This document shows positions 9,111 to 19,127 of a stretch of DNA of 64,000 bases, one piece after another. Under the pieces are notes generated by a model that was given only the letters and a program-made list of their open reading frames with translations, was not told the DNA's origin and did no database searches. Each line of letters opens with the position of its first letter. Position 1 is the first letter of the stretch. A program made the position numbers and the translations under genes. This stretch comes from Burkholderiaceae bacterium. Lineage in GTDB: Bacteria > Pseudomonadota > Gammaproteobacteria > Burkholderiales > Burkholderiaceae_E. The stretch covers positions 344,054 to 408,053 of the forward strand of contig JAMLIS010000002.1 in the NCBI GenBank assembly GCA_023954015.1, in the 5' to 3' direction.

Positions 9111-9790
9111 ACCGGCCCTTCCAGATGCCGCAATACGTGATCGACCGCGTGATGAAGAAGCGCGGCCGGCGTCGCGTGTTCGAGCGCTTCGAGCCGCGCG
9201 AGAGCGCGCTCGTCGTGATCGACATGCAGGAATTCTACGTGCGCGACGTTCCGACGGCGGTGGCGATCCTGCCGACGATCAATCGGCTGGCGCGCGCTTT
9301 CCGCGAGCGCGGCGCCCGCGTCGCGTGGGTGAAGATGGTCGCCGGCGAGAACGGCAGGAGCCTCTGGCCGCTCTATCACGACTATTTCTTCACCCCGGAG
9401 AACGCGCGGCGGCATCGCGACAGCCTGACCAGGGGCCACCCCGGGCAGGAACTCCACGCGGAACTGCAGGCGCAGCCGGGCGACATCTACGCGGAGAAGC
9501 AGCGCTTCAGCGCCTTCCTCCCGAAGTACTCGGACCTGCCGCAGCAACTCGAAGCGCACGCCGTTCGCAACGTCGCGATCACCGGCATGCTGACGAACTT
9601 CTGCTGCGAGACATCCGCGCGCGACGCGATGATGCTCGACTACCGCGTCGCCATGATCACCGACGCGAACGCGGCGCGCTTCGACGACGATCACGAAGTG
9701 GGCTTCCAGACGGTCTACCAGAGCTTCGGCGACGTCGTCACCGCCGACGAACTGCTCGACGAAATCCTGCTGCCCGCGGGAAAGACATGA
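9107..9790 (+). CDS. Isochorismatase-like cysteine hydrolase
   Basis: A 227-residue cysteine hydrolase. The catalytic triad is visible as D39 ('VVIDMQEFY'), K131 ('YAEKQRFSAF') and C166 ('TGMLTNFCCETSARDA'). Family members hydrolyse isochorismate, amides such as nicotinamide, or carbamates. A GTG start at 9107 overlapping the TGA of the previous gene is preferred (GGAGA lies 6 bases upstream); ATG 9125 is an alternative. It sits between an acyl-CoA isomerase and pobA in an ATGA-coupled operon, which suggests an amide- or ester-releasing step in aromatic catabolism. Confidence 0.87.
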   Translation: MNRPFQMPQYVIDRVMKKRGRRRVFERFEPRESALVVIDMQEFYVRDVPTAVAILPTINRLARAFRERGARVAWVKMVAGENGRSLWPLYHDYFFTPENARRHRDSLTRGHPGQELHAELQAQPGDIYAEKQRFSAFLPKYSDLPQQLEAHAVRNVAITGMLTNFCCETSARDAMMLDYRVAMITDANAARFDDDHEVGFQTVYQSFGDVVTADELLDEILLPAGKT

Positions 9791-10962
9791 AAACGCAGGT
9801 TGCGATCATCGGAGCCGGCCCGGCGGGCCTGTTCCTCGCACACATCCTGAAGCGACAGAACATCGAGTCGATCATGCTGGAGGCACGCAGCCGCGAGCAC
9901 GTCGAGGCGCGCGTGCGCGCCGGCGTGCTCGAGGCCGGGACCATCGACACGCTGAACCACCTGGGCCTGGGCGAGCGGATGGCGCGCGAGGGGCTGGTCG
10001 ACAGGGGCCTGGACATCCGCTTTCGCGGCCGCACGATCCACATGGACTTCCCGTCGCTGGTCGGCCGCAGCGTCTGCATCTACGGGCAGCAGGAGGTCGT
10101 GAAGGACCTGGTCGCCGCTCGACTGGCGGCGGGCGACCCCCTGCTCTTCGACGCGGAGGTGGTGCGCCTGGAAGGCCTGCAGAGTGCCACGCCGCGCGTG
10201 CACTATCGTCATCACGGCGCCGACCGGACGCTCGACTGCGTGTTCGTCGCCGGATGCGACGGATTCCGCGGCGTGTCCCGCGCGTCGGTACCCGGAAGCG
10301 CGATCGACCTTCACGTTCGCCATTACGATTTCGCCTGGCTGGGCGTACTGGTGAAGGCGCCCCCCTTGCCCGACATGACCTATGCGAACCACGATCGCGG
10401 CTTCGCGCTGTGCAGCCGGCGCTCGCTGAGTGTCTCGCGCCTGTACCTGCAGGTGCCTTCGTCGGATCGGCCGGAGAACTGGAGCGACGCGCAGATCTGG
10501 AGCGAACTGCACGCGCGCATGTTCGACGAGAGCGGCAGACAGGTGAAGGAAGGAGAGATCTTCCAGCGCGACATGGCACAGCTTCGCGCATTCATCGCCA
10601 GCCCGATGCAGTACGGGAACCTGTACATGGCGGGCGATGCGGTGCACATCGTCCCGCCCACCGGCGCGAAGGGCCTGAACATGGCAGTGGCCGACGCGCG
10701 GGTGCTCGCGCGCGGCATCGTGCAATATTTTTCGGGACACTCGCGCGCCGAACTCGACCGCTACAGCGAGCAGTGCGGACTGCGCGTCTGGAAGACGATT
10801 CGCTATTCCGCCTACATGACGGGCCTGCTGCATCGCTTCGCCGAGCACTCGACCTTCGACCGCGGAATGCAGATGGCGGAGCTCGAGTACATCGCCGGAT
10901 CGGAAGCCGCCCAGCGCAGCATCGCCGAGCAATACGTGATGCTGTCGGACGTGACGGACTAG
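9787..10962 (+). CDS. pobA: 4-hydroxybenzoate 3-monooxygenase (PobA)
   Basis: FAD-dependent aromatic hydroxylase of 391 residues (family about 394), converting 4-hydroxybenzoate plus NADPH and O2 to protocatechuate in the cytoplasm. The FAD fold 'IIGAGPAG' is at the N-terminus, with 'RAGVLEAGTID' and the DG motif 'VAGCDGFRGVSR'. The substrate pocket known from the Pseudomonas enzyme is kept: Tyr of 'TYANH', Ser and Arg of 'LCSRRS', Tyr of 'SRLYLQV', Pro of 'PPTGAKGLNMA' and the C-terminal Tyr of 'EQYVML'. The ATG overlaps the previous stop. No PobR or protocatechuate dioxygenase is in the window. It is convergent with the MFS gene 3 bp away. Confidence 0.94.
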   Translation: MKTQVAIIGAGPAGLFLAHILKRQNIESIMLEARSREHVEARVRAGVLEAGTIDTLNHLGLGERMAREGLVDRGLDIRFRGRTIHMDFPSLVGRSVCIYGQQEVVKDLVAARLAAGDPLLFDAEVVRLEGLQSATPRVHYRHHGADRTLDCVFVAGCDGFRGVSRASVPGSAIDLHVRHYDFAWLGVLVKAPPLPDMTYANHDRGFALCSRRSLSVSRLYLQVPSSDRPENWSDAQIWSELHARMFDESGRQVKEGEIFQRDMAQLRAFIASPMQYGNLYMAGDAVHIVPPTGAKGLNMAVADARVLARGIVQYFSGHSRAELDRYSEQCGLRVWKTIRYSAYMTGLLHRFAEHSTFDRGMQMAELEYIAGSEAAQRSIAEQYVMLSDVTD

Positions 10963-10965
10963 AAA

Positions 10966-12204
10966 TCAGCGCGACGCCGGCTGCCCGCCCCACCGCGGCG
11001 GCCGATAGCGCGCCATCACCGCCGCGATTGCCACCGTGGCCATCGCAGCCGCCCCGGTGGCGATCCAGATCGACTGCCAGCCGCCGGTGAACTGCGCGAG
11101 CGCCGCGACGGCGGGCGGCAGCAGCAACTGGCCGAGACTCGATCCCTGCTGCATCATGCCCACGGTCGTCGAGATCGTGTCCTTCGACGGCGCGTACAGC
11201 GGCACCGTGGCGAACAGCGTCCCCGGAATCAGTCCGGCGGAGGCGGCAAGCAGCAGGATCGCCGCGTAGCGCGCCGCGAAGCCGGCCGAGGTGCCGAAGG
11301 CGAACCACGCGCAGCCGGCCATCGAGAAGCCGCAGAATGCGACGAGTGCGGCGCGCGAGACGCCTCGATGCAGCAGGAAACCGGCCGCGAGGTTTCCGAT
11401 CATGCTGGCCATCACGGCGAGCGCGGTCAGCGTCGCGCTCCACTGCGCCGACAGTCCCGCGCTCTGGTAGATGCTCGGCAGGAAGCTGAAGATCGCAGTG
11501 AACTGGCCGGCGTAGAAGAGAAAGCACGTCGCGACCAGCCACGGACCGAGCGCGCGCATCGTCTGCCGGACCAGCGGACCGATACGCGGCCGATCCGTCG
11601 CTTCGGTTGCCGCCTCGCCGGTCTGGTCGTGCACGAGTGCGACGAGCAGCGCGGCGAAGGCGGAAAGCGCGGCGCAGATGTACCAGACGCCGCTCCAACC
11701 GAAGCGGTCCATCAGCGCCGGCGTCGCCAGCAGCGCGATCCCCATTCCCGCAGGCATGTAGGTCGACCAGACGGCAAGCCAGCCGCGCAGTCGCGCCGGC
11801 TGCACGAGTCGCGCGATCAGCGCGGGCGCCGGCAGCACCGCCATCAGGTACCCGACGCTTTCGATCGCACGGCTCAGGAACAGCAGGTCGGGCGACGACG
11901 CCAGCCCGCCGAAGGCACTCGCCGCGGCGCTGAGCAGCAGGCCGGCGATCATCGTGCGCCGTGCGTCGAAACGATCGGCGATCGAACCTCCGATCGTGCC
12001 GAGCAACGCCGGCCCGAGCATGAACAGCGCGACCATCCAGCTCGCCTGCAACAGCGACAGATCGAAATGGGCTTGCAGCACCGGCAATGCCGGCGGCAGC
12101 TTGCCGATCTGCATCGCGGAGGTGAGTCCGGCGACGACGACAGCGGCCGCGCGGAAAGTTCCACTCGCTGCGAATCGTGATCCGGAACGGGAAGCGGCGA
12201 TCAC
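10966..12204 (-). CDS. Major facilitator superfamily transporter
   Basis: Polytopic inner-membrane protein of about 412 residues with around twelve hydrophobic segments ('AAAVVVAGLTSAM', 'SWMVALFMLGPALLGTIGGS', 'GVWYICAALSAFAALLVALV') and the loop 2-3 motif 'GSIADRFDARRTMI' of the MFS. The frame is open far upstream, but membrane sequence begins only after a GTG at 12204, taken as start; there is no convincing ribosome site, so the N-terminus is uncertain. It is divergent from the nitronate monooxygenase gene with an 85-bp gap. The substrate is unknown. Confidence 0.85.
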   Translation of the reverse strand: MIAASRSGSRFAASGTFRAAAVVVAGLTSAMQIGKLPPALPVLQAHFDLSLLQASWMVALFMLGPALLGTIGGSIADRFDARRTMIAGLLLSAAASAFGGLASSPDLLFLSRAIESVGYLMAVLPAPALIARLVQPARLRGWLAVWSTYMPAGMGIALLATPALMDRFGWSGVWYICAALSAFAALLVALVHDQTGEAATEATDRPRIGPLVRQTMRALGPWLVATCFLFYAGQFTAIFSFLPSIYQSAGLSAQWSATLTALAVMASMIGNLAAGFLLHRGVSRAALVAFCGFSMAGCAWFAFGTSAGFAARYAAILLLAASAGLIPGTLFATVPLYAPSKDTISTTVGMMQQGSSLGQLLLPPAVAALAQFTGGWQSIWIATGAAAMATVAIAAVMARYRPPRWGGQPASR

Positions 12205-12289
12205 GCGGCGGCGCTGCGGGCGGACATGCGACGAATTGTAACGGCCGCGAAAACTGGCACCATGCGCGCTGCCAGAACACGGAGCCGCC

Positions 12290-13288
12290 ATGAGCCTTCC
12301 CCCGATTCTCTCCGAGCGCCTGCGACTGCCGGTCGTCGCCGCGCCGATGTTCATCGTCTCGAATCCGGCGCTCGTGCTCGCGCAGTGCACCTCGGGCATC
12401 GTCGGTTCTTTCCCCGCGTTGAATGCGCGTCCCGCCGAGCTGCTCGACGAATGGCTGGCGCAGCTCCGCGAGGCGCTGGCCGCACACGATGCGGCGCATC
12501 CCGATCGCCCCTCGGCGCCCTTCGCGGTCAACCAGATCGTGCACCGCTCGAACGACCGGCTCGGGCACGACCTCGAGCTGTGCGTGAAGCACCGCGTGCC
12601 GATCGTCATCACGTCGCTGGGCGCGCGCACCGACGTCAACGACGCCGTCCACTCGTACGGCGGCATCGTCCTGCACGACGTGATCAACGACACCTTCGCG
12701 CGCAAGGCGATCGAGAAAGGTGCCGACGGGCTGATCGCGGTTGCCGCTGGCGCCGGCGGACACGCGGGAGGCCATTCGCCCTTCGCGCTGGTGCAGGAGA
12801 TTCGCGCCTGGTTCGACGGGCCACTGCTGCTGTCGGGCGCGATCGCCACCGGGCGGGCGGTGCTCGCGGCGCAGGCGACCGGCGCGGACCTCGCCTACAT
12901 CGGTTCGGCCTTCATCGCCACCGAGGAAGCGCGCGCCGACGCAGCCTACAAGCAGGCGATCGTCGACAGCGGCGCGCAGGACATCGTCTACACGAACCTG
13001 TTCACCGGCGTGCTCGGCAACTACCTGAAGTCGTCGATCCGCAATGCCGGGCTCGATCCCGACAACCTGCCGAGCAGCGACCCGTCGAAGATGAACTTCG
13101 GCTCCGGCGAGAAGCCGAAGGCCTGGAAGACGATCTGGGGCTGCGGCCAGGGAATCGGCCCGGTGCGCGACGTCCGGCCGGCCGCCGAATACGTCGAGCG
13201 GCTCGCCGCCGAGTACGCCCAGGCATGGAACGAGATGCGAGCGCTCGACGCACACTGGAATCGACCAGGAATACGCGCCCGCCGCTGA
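12290..13288 (+). CDS. Nitronate monooxygenase / 2-nitropropane dioxygenase family protein
   Basis: FMN-dependent TIM-barrel enzyme of 332 residues. It begins 'ILSERLRLPVVAAPMFIVSNP', has the family glycine/His segment 'AAGAGGHAGGHSPFAL' and the FMN-phosphate region 'LLLSGAIATGRAVLAA' with 'AYIGSAFIATEEA'. It oxidises alkyl nitronates, detoxifying propionate-3-nitronate-type compounds. It has an ATG start and is divergent from the MFS transporter, which may export or import a related compound (inference). Confidence 0.9.
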   Translation: MSLPPILSERLRLPVVAAPMFIVSNPALVLAQCTSGIVGSFPALNARPAELLDEWLAQLREALAAHDAAHPDRPSAPFAVNQIVHRSNDRLGHDLELCVKHRVPIVITSLGARTDVNDAVHSYGGIVLHDVINDTFARKAIEKGADGLIAVAAGAGGHAGGHSPFALVQEIRAWFDGPLLLSGAIATGRAVLAAQATGADLAYIGSAFIATEEARADAAYKQAIVDSGAQDIVYTNLFTGVLGNYLKSSIRNAGLDPDNLPSSDPSKMNFGSGEKPKAWKTIWGCGQGIGPVRDVRPAAEYVERLAAEYAQAWNEMRALDAHWNRPGIRARR

Positions 13289-13411
13289 GCGTCCGAAACT
13301 CTTTCCGCGCCGCAACGGGCACGCCGCCTGCAAAGCGGCCGGCGCGCGGTTCTCCGTAGTCGAACGCCGAGTGGACCGCGCATCCACTGATTCGACGACG
13401 CGAAAGCCGCC

Positions 13412-15202
13412 TTGTATACGCTCGGGATCAACGCCGCCTATCACGACAGCGCCGCCGCTCTGATCCACGACGGCGTGGTCGTCGCCGCCGCCGAGGAGGA
13501 GCGCTTCACGCGCATCAAGCACGGCAAGCGCCCGGTGCCGTTTTCCACCTGGCAGCTTCCGTACGCGGCGATCGACTTCTGCCTGGCGACGGCGGGTATC
13601 GAACTGCGCGACGTCGATCGCATCGCCTATTCGTACGATCCGTCACTGCTGGACGTCGATGCGGTCGACGGGCAGCTCGTGCTGCCGCTGCAGCCTTCGG
13701 CGCACGCGCCCGCCGGCCAGGATCCGTGGCACCCGCTGTTCGTGGCGTCGGTCGTCAACGCGCCGCGCCAGCTTGCCGGCGGCGCGCCGCACCACCTGCA
13801 GCGCCGCTTTCGCGGTCTGCACTACGAAGACGTCGCCGCCCGCTGGGAGTTCGTCGAACACCACCTCGCGCACGAGGCCAGCGCCTTTCTCGCCGCGCCC
13901 TTCGAGCAATGCGCCGTTCTGACGATGGACGGCCGCGGCGAGCGCGCGACGACCAGCTTCGGCGCCTTCGACGGGCGCGACTACCAGCGACTGAGGCAGG
14001 TCGACCTGCCCGATTCGCTGGGCCTGCTCTACGAGGACGTCACGCGCCACCTCGGTTTCCTGCATTCGTCGGACGAGTACAAGGTGATGGCACTCGCCTC
14101 CTTCGGCCGCCCGACGCTGCTGGAAGCGTTTCGCGAGATCGTCCGCGTCGCCGCGGACGGGCGCTACACGGTGCGCCGCGAGCGGCTCGCCGACCTGCTC
14201 GGTGCGCCGCGCGAGCGCGGCGCGCCCTTCGAGGCGCGTCACCACGACATCGCGCATTCGCTGCAGAAAGTGCTCGAGGAGACCGTTTTGCAGATGGTCG
14301 GCTGGCTGCGACGCGAGAGCGGCATGCGGCAGCTCGCGATGGCCGGCGGCGTCGCGCTGAACTGCGTGCTCAACGCACGCGTTCGCGACCGCAGTGCCTT
14401 CGACGAAGTGTGGGTGCAACCGGCCGCGGGCGACGCCGGCACGGCGCTGGGCGCCGCGCTGTGGGTCGACTACCGCGAGCGCGGCGGGGTGCGCAACTGG
14501 TCGATGCAGCACGCCTACCTCGGTCCGGAATACGACGACGCCGAAATCGAGAACTTCCTGCGCTGGTCGAAGCTGCCGTACCACCGCCTCGACGACGTCG
14601 CGTCCACCGCCGCTGCGCTGCTCGCCGACGGCCTCGTGCTCGGCTGGTTCCAGGGACGCATGGAATTCGGCCCGCGCGCGCTCGGCGCGCGTTCGATCCT
14701 GGCCTCGCCGATCGACCCGACGATGCAGGCGCGGCTCAACGAGATCAAGGATCGCGAGGATTTCCGTCCGGTCGCGCCGGTGGTCGCCGAGGAACGTGCC
14801 GCGCATTGGTTCGCACGCGAAGCCCGCCGAATCGAACCCGCGACGCCGCTGCATTCGCCGTTCATGCTCTTCGTCTACGACGTGCCGCCCGAGCAGGCAG
14901 GTCGGATCCCGGCGGTGACGCACTTCGACGGCACCGCTCGCGTGCAGACCGTGAACGCACGGCAGAACGCGCTGCTGCACCGGCTGCTGGTGGCCTTCGA
15001 ACAGCGCACCGGCGTGCCCGTGTTGATCAACACGTCGTTCAACACGCGCGGCGAACCGATCGTCTGTTCGCCGCGCGACGCCGTCGAATGTTTCTGGACC
15101 TCGCCGCTCGATGCACTCGTGATCGGCTCGTTCCTGCTGAGCAAGGCGTCCGGCGGGGCTGCGCAGCGGGCCGGCACCGGATCGCAGCGAGGCGAATCAT
15201 GA
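13412..15202 (+). CDS. Carbamoyltransferase (NodU/CmcH family), TTG start
   Basis: A 596-residue O-carbamoyltransferase with an N-terminal Kae1-like domain ('GINAAYHDSAAALIHDG', 'EEERFTRIKHGK', metal-binding 'EHHLAHEASAF') and a C-terminal YrdC-like carbamoyltransferase domain ('QGRMEFGPRALGARSILA', 'NTSFNTRGEPIVCSPRDA'). It transfers a carbamoyl group from carbamoyl phosphate, via carbamoyl-AMP, to a hydroxyl of a sugar or natural product. The only possible start downstream of the in-frame stop at 13388 is TTG 13412, so initiation may be weak. It is coupled by ATGA to a glycosyltransferase, so a glycan is a likely acceptor. Confidence 0.92.
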   Translation: MYTLGINAAYHDSAAALIHDGVVVAAAEEERFTRIKHGKRPVPFSTWQLPYAAIDFCLATAGIELRDVDRIAYSYDPSLLDVDAVDGQLVLPLQPSAHAPAGQDPWHPLFVASVVNAPRQLAGGAPHHLQRRFRGLHYEDVAARWEFVEHHLAHEASAFLAAPFEQCAVLTMDGRGERATTSFGAFDGRDYQRLRQVDLPDSLGLLYEDVTRHLGFLHSSDEYKVMALASFGRPTLLEAFREIVRVAADGRYTVRRERLADLLGAPRERGAPFEARHHDIAHSLQKVLEETVLQMVGWLRRESGMRQLAMAGGVALNCVLNARVRDRSAFDEVWVQPAAGDAGTALGAALWVDYRERGGVRNWSMQHAYLGPEYDDAEIENFLRWSKLPYHRLDDVASTAAALLADGLVLGWFQGRMEFGPRALGARSILASPIDPTMQARLNEIKDREDFRPVAPVVAEERAAHWFAREARRIEPATPLHSPFMLFVYDVPPEQAGRIPAVTHFDGTARVQTVNARQNALLHRLLVAFEQRTGVPVLINTSFNTRGEPIVCSPRDAVECFWTSPLDALVIGSFLLSKASGGAAQRAGTGSQRGES

Positions 15203-16167
15203 GCGTTCTCGTCTCGGTCGTCGTTCCCACCTGGCGGCGTCCGGCGCTGCTCGCGCGCTGCCTCGAAGCGCTGCTCGCGCAGGCGCTGCAACCGGCGCTC
15301 TACGAGATCGTCGTCGCGGACGACGCGCCCGAGGAAGCCGTACGCGAACTGGTCGAGCAACTGCGCACGCGGGCGCGCTGCGGACTGCGCTACGTCGCCG
15401 TGCGCGCGACGCAGGGTGCCGCCGGCGCCCGCAACGCCGGCTGGCGCGCGGCCTGCGGGGAGATCATCGCCTTCACCGACGACGATACGGTTCCCGATGG
15501 CGGCTGGCTGCTCGCGGGCCTTCGCGCGTTCGCCGGCGGAGCGTGCGCAGTTACCGGACGGATCGAGATGCCGCTGCCGGCGCGTCCCACCGATTACGAG
15601 AAGGACGCGGCGGGCCTGACGCGCGCCGAGTTCGTCACGGCCAACTGCTTCGTTCGACGCGACGTGCTCGCGCGCATCGGCGGCTTCGACGAGCGCTTCA
15701 CCTCCGCCTGGCGCGAGGACTCCGATCTGCATTTCCGGCTGCTCGAAGCCGGCTGTCGCATCGAGCACGCGCCCGACGCGCTCGTCGTGCATCCGGTGCG
15801 CGAAGCCGCTTTCGGCGTGAGCCTTGGCCAGCAACGCAAGGTCCTGTTCGATGCGCTCCTGTACCGCAAGCACCCGCGCCTGTACCGGCAACGCATCCGT
15901 CGCATTCCGCCGATCGACTACTACGTTTCCGCTGCGTCGGTGCTCGTCGCCGCATCTGCCGCCGCGGCAGGTCGCCCGCGCGCTGCGCTGGTCGCACTCG
16001 TGCCGTGGCTGCTCGTGACGCTTCACCTCACTTTCCGGCGGCTTCAGGGCACCACCCGTTCGCCGCTTCACGTGGCCGAAATGGCGCTCACGTCGGCGAC
16101 GATCCCCCTCGCCTCGGTGTTCTGGCGAAGCGTCGCGTCGGTGCGCCACCGCGTGCTGTTCCTGTGA
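15199..16167 (+). CDS. Family 2 glycosyltransferase, membrane-associated
   Basis: A 322-residue GT-A fold protein: '[22 protein letters not shown]', DxD-like '[13 protein letters not shown]', and acceptor-side '[20 protein letters not shown]' followed by '[14 protein letters not shown]'. The last 70 residues contain two or three hydrophobic segments ('[16 protein letters not shown]', '[18 protein letters not shown]'), suggesting membrane attachment. It overlaps the carbamoyltransferase stop and lies 19 bp before the UDP-glucuronate decarboxylase gene. Probably makes or decorates an exopolysaccharide or glycolipid; the donor may be UDP-xylose. Confidence 0.88.
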   Translation: MSVLVSVVVPTWRRPALLARCLEALLAQALQPALYEIVVADDAPEEAVRELVEQLRTRARCGLRYVAVRATQGAAGARNAGWRAACGEIIAFTDDDTVPDGGWLLAGLRAFAGGACAVTGRIEMPLPARPTDYEKDAAGLTRAEFVTANCFVRRDVLARIGGFDERFTSAWREDSDLHFRLLEAGCRIEHAPDALVVHPVREAAFGVSLGQQRKVLFDALLYRKHPRLYRQRIRRIPPIDYYVSAASVLVAASAAAAGRPRAALVALVPWLLVTLHLTFRRLQGTTRSPLHVAEMALTSATIPLASVFWRSVASVRHRVLFL

Positions 16168-16186
16168 CGTACCGGCGGAGGCGGCA

Positions 16187-17230
16187 ATGGGAATCGACGG
16201 AGCACGAAATGCGCGGACCGCGGGCGAGACGAAGAGCCGCCAGCGCCGGGTACTGGTCGCCGGCGGCGCGGGGCTGATCGGCTCGCACGTCTGCGCACGC
16301 CTGCTCGACGCCGGTCATCGCGTGCTGTGCGTCGACAACTTCCGCACCGGCTCGCGGGCGAACGTGCGCCCGCTTCTCGCCAACCGGCGCTTCACCGTCG
16401 TCGAGCACGACGTCGTCGAACCGTTGCAGCTCGAATGCGACCTGATCCTGAACTTCGCCTGCCCCGCCTCGCCGCGCCATTACCAGCTCGATCCGGTCTA
16501 CACGGCGAAGGTCAACGTGCTGGGCGCGCTGAACCTGCTCGAGCTCGCGCATCGGCTGCGCGTGCCGATCCTGCAGGCGTCGACCAGCGAAGTCTACGGC
16601 GATCCCGCAGTGCATCCGCAGACGGAAAGCTACTGGGGCCACGTGAACCCGATCGGCCCGCGTGCCTGCTACGACGAAGGCAAGCGCTGCGCCGAGACGC
16701 TGTTCATGGACTTCCATCGCCAGTACGGAATGCCGGTCAAGATCGCGCGCATCTTCAACACCTACGGACCGCACATGCATCCGGACGACGGGCGCGTCGT
16801 CTCGAACTTCATCGTGCAGGCCCTCGGCGGCGATCCGATCACGCTGTACGGCGACGGCACGCAGACGCGTTCGTTCTGCTACGTCGACGACACGGTGGCC
16901 GCGCTGCTTCGCCTGGCCGAATCGCCGCCCTCGCTCACCGGGCCGATCAACATCGGAAACGCCACCGAGACGCGGATGATCGAGCTCGCGCGCCTCGTGC
17001 TCGACCTCACCGGCTCGTCGTCGCCGATCGTCTTCGAGCCGCTGCCGGTGGACGACCCGGTGCAGCGCCGGCCCGACCTGTCACGCGCGCGCAGCGAGCT
17101 CGGCTGGCAGCCGGACGTGCCGCTGCGCGCCGGACTTGCGCGTACGATCGAGTACTTCGACCGACTGCTCAACGGAACGGCCCTGCCCGCTCCCGCCGCC
17201 CGTTCGCGCAGCGCACGCACCTCGGCCTGA
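16187..17230 (+). CDS. UDP-glucuronate decarboxylase (UDP-xylose synthase) type NAD-dependent epimerase/dehydratase
   Basis: Extended SDR of 347 residues with NAD-binding '[12 protein letters not shown]', the UXS hallmark '[28 protein letters not shown]', '[25 protein letters not shown]' and catalytic Tyr/Lys in '[12 protein letters not shown]'. These together favour UDP-glucuronate decarboxylase over other epimerases. It converts UDP-glucuronate to UDP-xylose. The ATG follows GGAGG by six bases. Its proximity to the glycosyltransferase suggests a shared glycan pathway. Confidence 0.9.
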   Translation: MGIDGARNARTAGETKSRQRRVLVAGGAGLIGSHVCARLLDAGHRVLCVDNFRTGSRANVRPLLANRRFTVVEHDVVEPLQLECDLILNFACPASPRHYQLDPVYTAKVNVLGALNLLELAHRLRVPILQASTSEVYGDPAVHPQTESYWGHVNPIGPRACYDEGKRCAETLFMDFHRQYGMPVKIARIFNTYGPHMHPDDGRVVSNFIVQALGGDPITLYGDGTQTRSFCYVDDTVAALLRLAESPPSLTGPINIGNATETRMIELARLVLDLTGSSSPIVFEPLPVDDPVQRRPDLSRARSELGWQPDVPLRAGLARTIEYFDRLLNGTALPAPAARSRSARTSA

Positions 17231-17249
17231 AGGAACGAACGGAACTCCC

Positions 17250-18401
17250 GTGCCCCGAAACGACCCCGGACCGCTCGCCCCGACCCTCGCCACCGCCCTC
17301 GCGGCCTTCGGAACGGCATTCGCGGCCGCGAGGCTGTGGAAGCAGCGGCCGCCGGAGCCGGTCCCGCTCGGTCACGTGGCACGCGCCGCCGGTCTCGCGC
17401 TCGGCGGCGTGGCGATCCCCGGTGAATCCGCGCGCCAGCGGCGCAGCAGGGAGGCGCATCGCCAGGAGTTGGAGCAGGCGCAGGTGCAGGCCGCATCGGA
17501 ACCGCCGCGCGGACTGCGCGGCTTCTACCGCCTGTTCGTCGATGCGGTGTCCTCGTGGAGCGAAGACTACGCGCCGAGCATGGGGGCGGCCCTGTCGTAC
17601 TACACGCTGTTCTCGCTTGCCCCGCTGCTGCTGATCGTCATCTCGGTGGCGGGGCTGGTGTTCGGCGAAGAGGCCGCGCGCGGCGAACTGTTCGAACAAC
17701 TGCGGGGAATGCTCGGCAACGAAGGGGCCGCCACCGTCGAGAAACTGCTCGCGAGCGTGCAGGTCAGCGGCAAGGGACCGCTGGCAAGCACGATCGGCAT
17801 CGCGCTGCTGGCCGTCGGCGCCACCACGGTCTTCGCCGAATTGCAGAGCGATCTCGACCGCATCTGGCGCAGCCCGCGCGACCAGTCGTCGGGAATCGGC
17901 GCGCTCGTTCGCAAGCGGCTGCTGTCGTTCGGCCTGATCCTGGCGCTCGGCTTCCTGTTGATCGTCTCGCTCGTGGCCAGCGCCGCGATCGCGGCGCTGG
18001 GCAAGTGGTGGGCGCCGGTGTTCGGCGACTGGGAAGGGCTCGCACAGGTCATCAACATGGTCGTGAGCTTCGGACTGCTCACCGCGATCTTCACGCTGAT
18101 CTACCGGCTGATGCCCAGCGTCGACATCGCGTGGCGCGACGTCCTGCTCGGCTCGGCGGTGACGGCGCTGCTCTTCACGATCGGCAAGTCGCTGATCGGC
18201 CTGTACATCGGAACGAGCGGCGTCGGCTCGGGCTTCGGCGCCGCCGGCTCGATCGTCGTCGTGATGGTCTGGGTCTACTACTCGGCCCAGATCTTCCTGC
18301 TCGGCGCGGAATTCACGTGGGTGTACGCAGGTCGATACGGATCGCGGAAGAAGCAGGCGCCACAGCTTGCGGGAACCGATTCCGACCGATCGCGAACATG
18401 A
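17250..18401 (+). CDS. YihY/BrkB (UPF0761) family inner-membrane protein
   Basis: A 383-residue membrane protein with an N-terminal cytoplasmic region and five to six hydrophobic segments. The family signature 'APSMGAALSYYTLFSLAPLLLIVIS' is present, as are 'LQSDLDRIWR' and 'WRDVLLGSAVTALLFTIGK'. A GTG at 17250 is taken as start (an AAGGAAC/CGGAAC stretch lies upstream); no ATG fits before the conserved core. The exact function of the family is not settled. It lies 19 bp after the UXS gene. Confidence 0.85.
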   Translation: MPRNDPGPLAPTLATALAAFGTAFAAARLWKQRPPEPVPLGHVARAAGLALGGVAIPGESARQRRSREAHRQELEQAQVQAASEPPRGLRGFYRLFVDAVSSWSEDYAPSMGAALSYYTLFSLAPLLLIVISVAGLVFGEEAARGELFEQLRGMLGNEGAATVEKLLASVQVSGKGPLASTIGIALLAVGATTVFAELQSDLDRIWRSPRDQSSGIGALVRKRLLSFGLILALGFLLIVSLVASAAIAALGKWWAPVFGDWEGLAQVINMVVSFGLLTAIFTLIYRLMPSVDIAWRDVLLGSAVTALLFTIGKSLIGLYIGTSGVGSGFGAAGSIVVVMVWVYYSAQIFLLGAEFTWVYAGRYGSRKKQAPQLAGTDSDRSRT

Positions 18402-18419
18402 ACTGCCGAAGGAGATCCG

Positions 18420-19013
18420 ATGGCTCATCTCGATCCGTTGCCACTGGAAGAAGTCGCCGAAGCCGACATCCTCGATCGATTCGAGCATTACCGGAAAACC
18501 CGCGGCTTCACCCCCAACAGCATCATGACGATGGCGCGCCGCCCGAACATCGTGCGCGCCTTCATGGCACTGAACCAGGCCGTCCTGTACGAAGGCACCG
18601 TTCCGGTCGAGACGAAAATGCTGGTCAGCCTGGCATCGAGCTACGCCGCGGGTTGCCGCTATTGCCAGTCGCACATGGCCAACCTGTCCAGCATCTACCA
18701 GGCGTCGGACGAGAAGATCGCCGCGCTGTGGAATTTCGAGAAGAGCGACCTCTTCGACGCTGCCGAGCGCGCCGCGCTTTCCGTTGCGTTCAAGGCCGGC
18801 GCGTCGCCGAACGAAACGACTGCCTCGGACTTCGACGAACTGAAGAAACACTACGACGACGGACAGATCGTCGAGATCGTCGCCACGATCTCGCTGTTCG
18901 GCTACCTGAATCGGTGGAACGACACGATGGCGACGGCGTTGGAACCACTGCCCGCGCAGGTTGCCCAGCGAAGCATCGGTCCGGTCGGCTGGACGCGGGG
19001 CAAGCACGGCTGA
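18420..19013 (+). CDS. Carboxymuconolactone decarboxylase/AhpD-like protein
   Basis: A 197-residue all-helical protein with the AhpD-type redox motif CxxC plus His in 'AAGCRYCQSHMANL', and the helix 'VEIVATISLFGYLNRWNDTMA'. Members reduce peroxides as part of peroxidase systems or act as gamma-carboxymuconolactone decarboxylases; the CxxC-H arrangement favours the AhpD-like role. AAGGAG lies just before the ATG. It is 18 bp downstream of the YihY gene and probably co-transcribed. Confidence 0.85.
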   Translation: MAHLDPLPLEEVAEADILDRFEHYRKTRGFTPNSIMTMARRPNIVRAFMALNQAVLYEGTVPVETKMLVSLASSYAAGCRYCQSHMANLSSIYQASDEKIAALWNFEKSDLFDAAERAALSVAFKAGASPNETTASDFDELKKHYDDGQIVEIVATISLFGYLNRWNDTMATALEPLPAQVAQRSIGPVGWTRGKHG

Positions 19014-19127
19014 AGGCACCCCTGGAATCGCCGGGCGTTACGACTGCTTACACCCGTTACACCTGAGCGCCTGTGCGGCGCGCCGAGCCCGCGCTATCGT
19101 GATCGGACCTCGACAACGGAGCCGATC

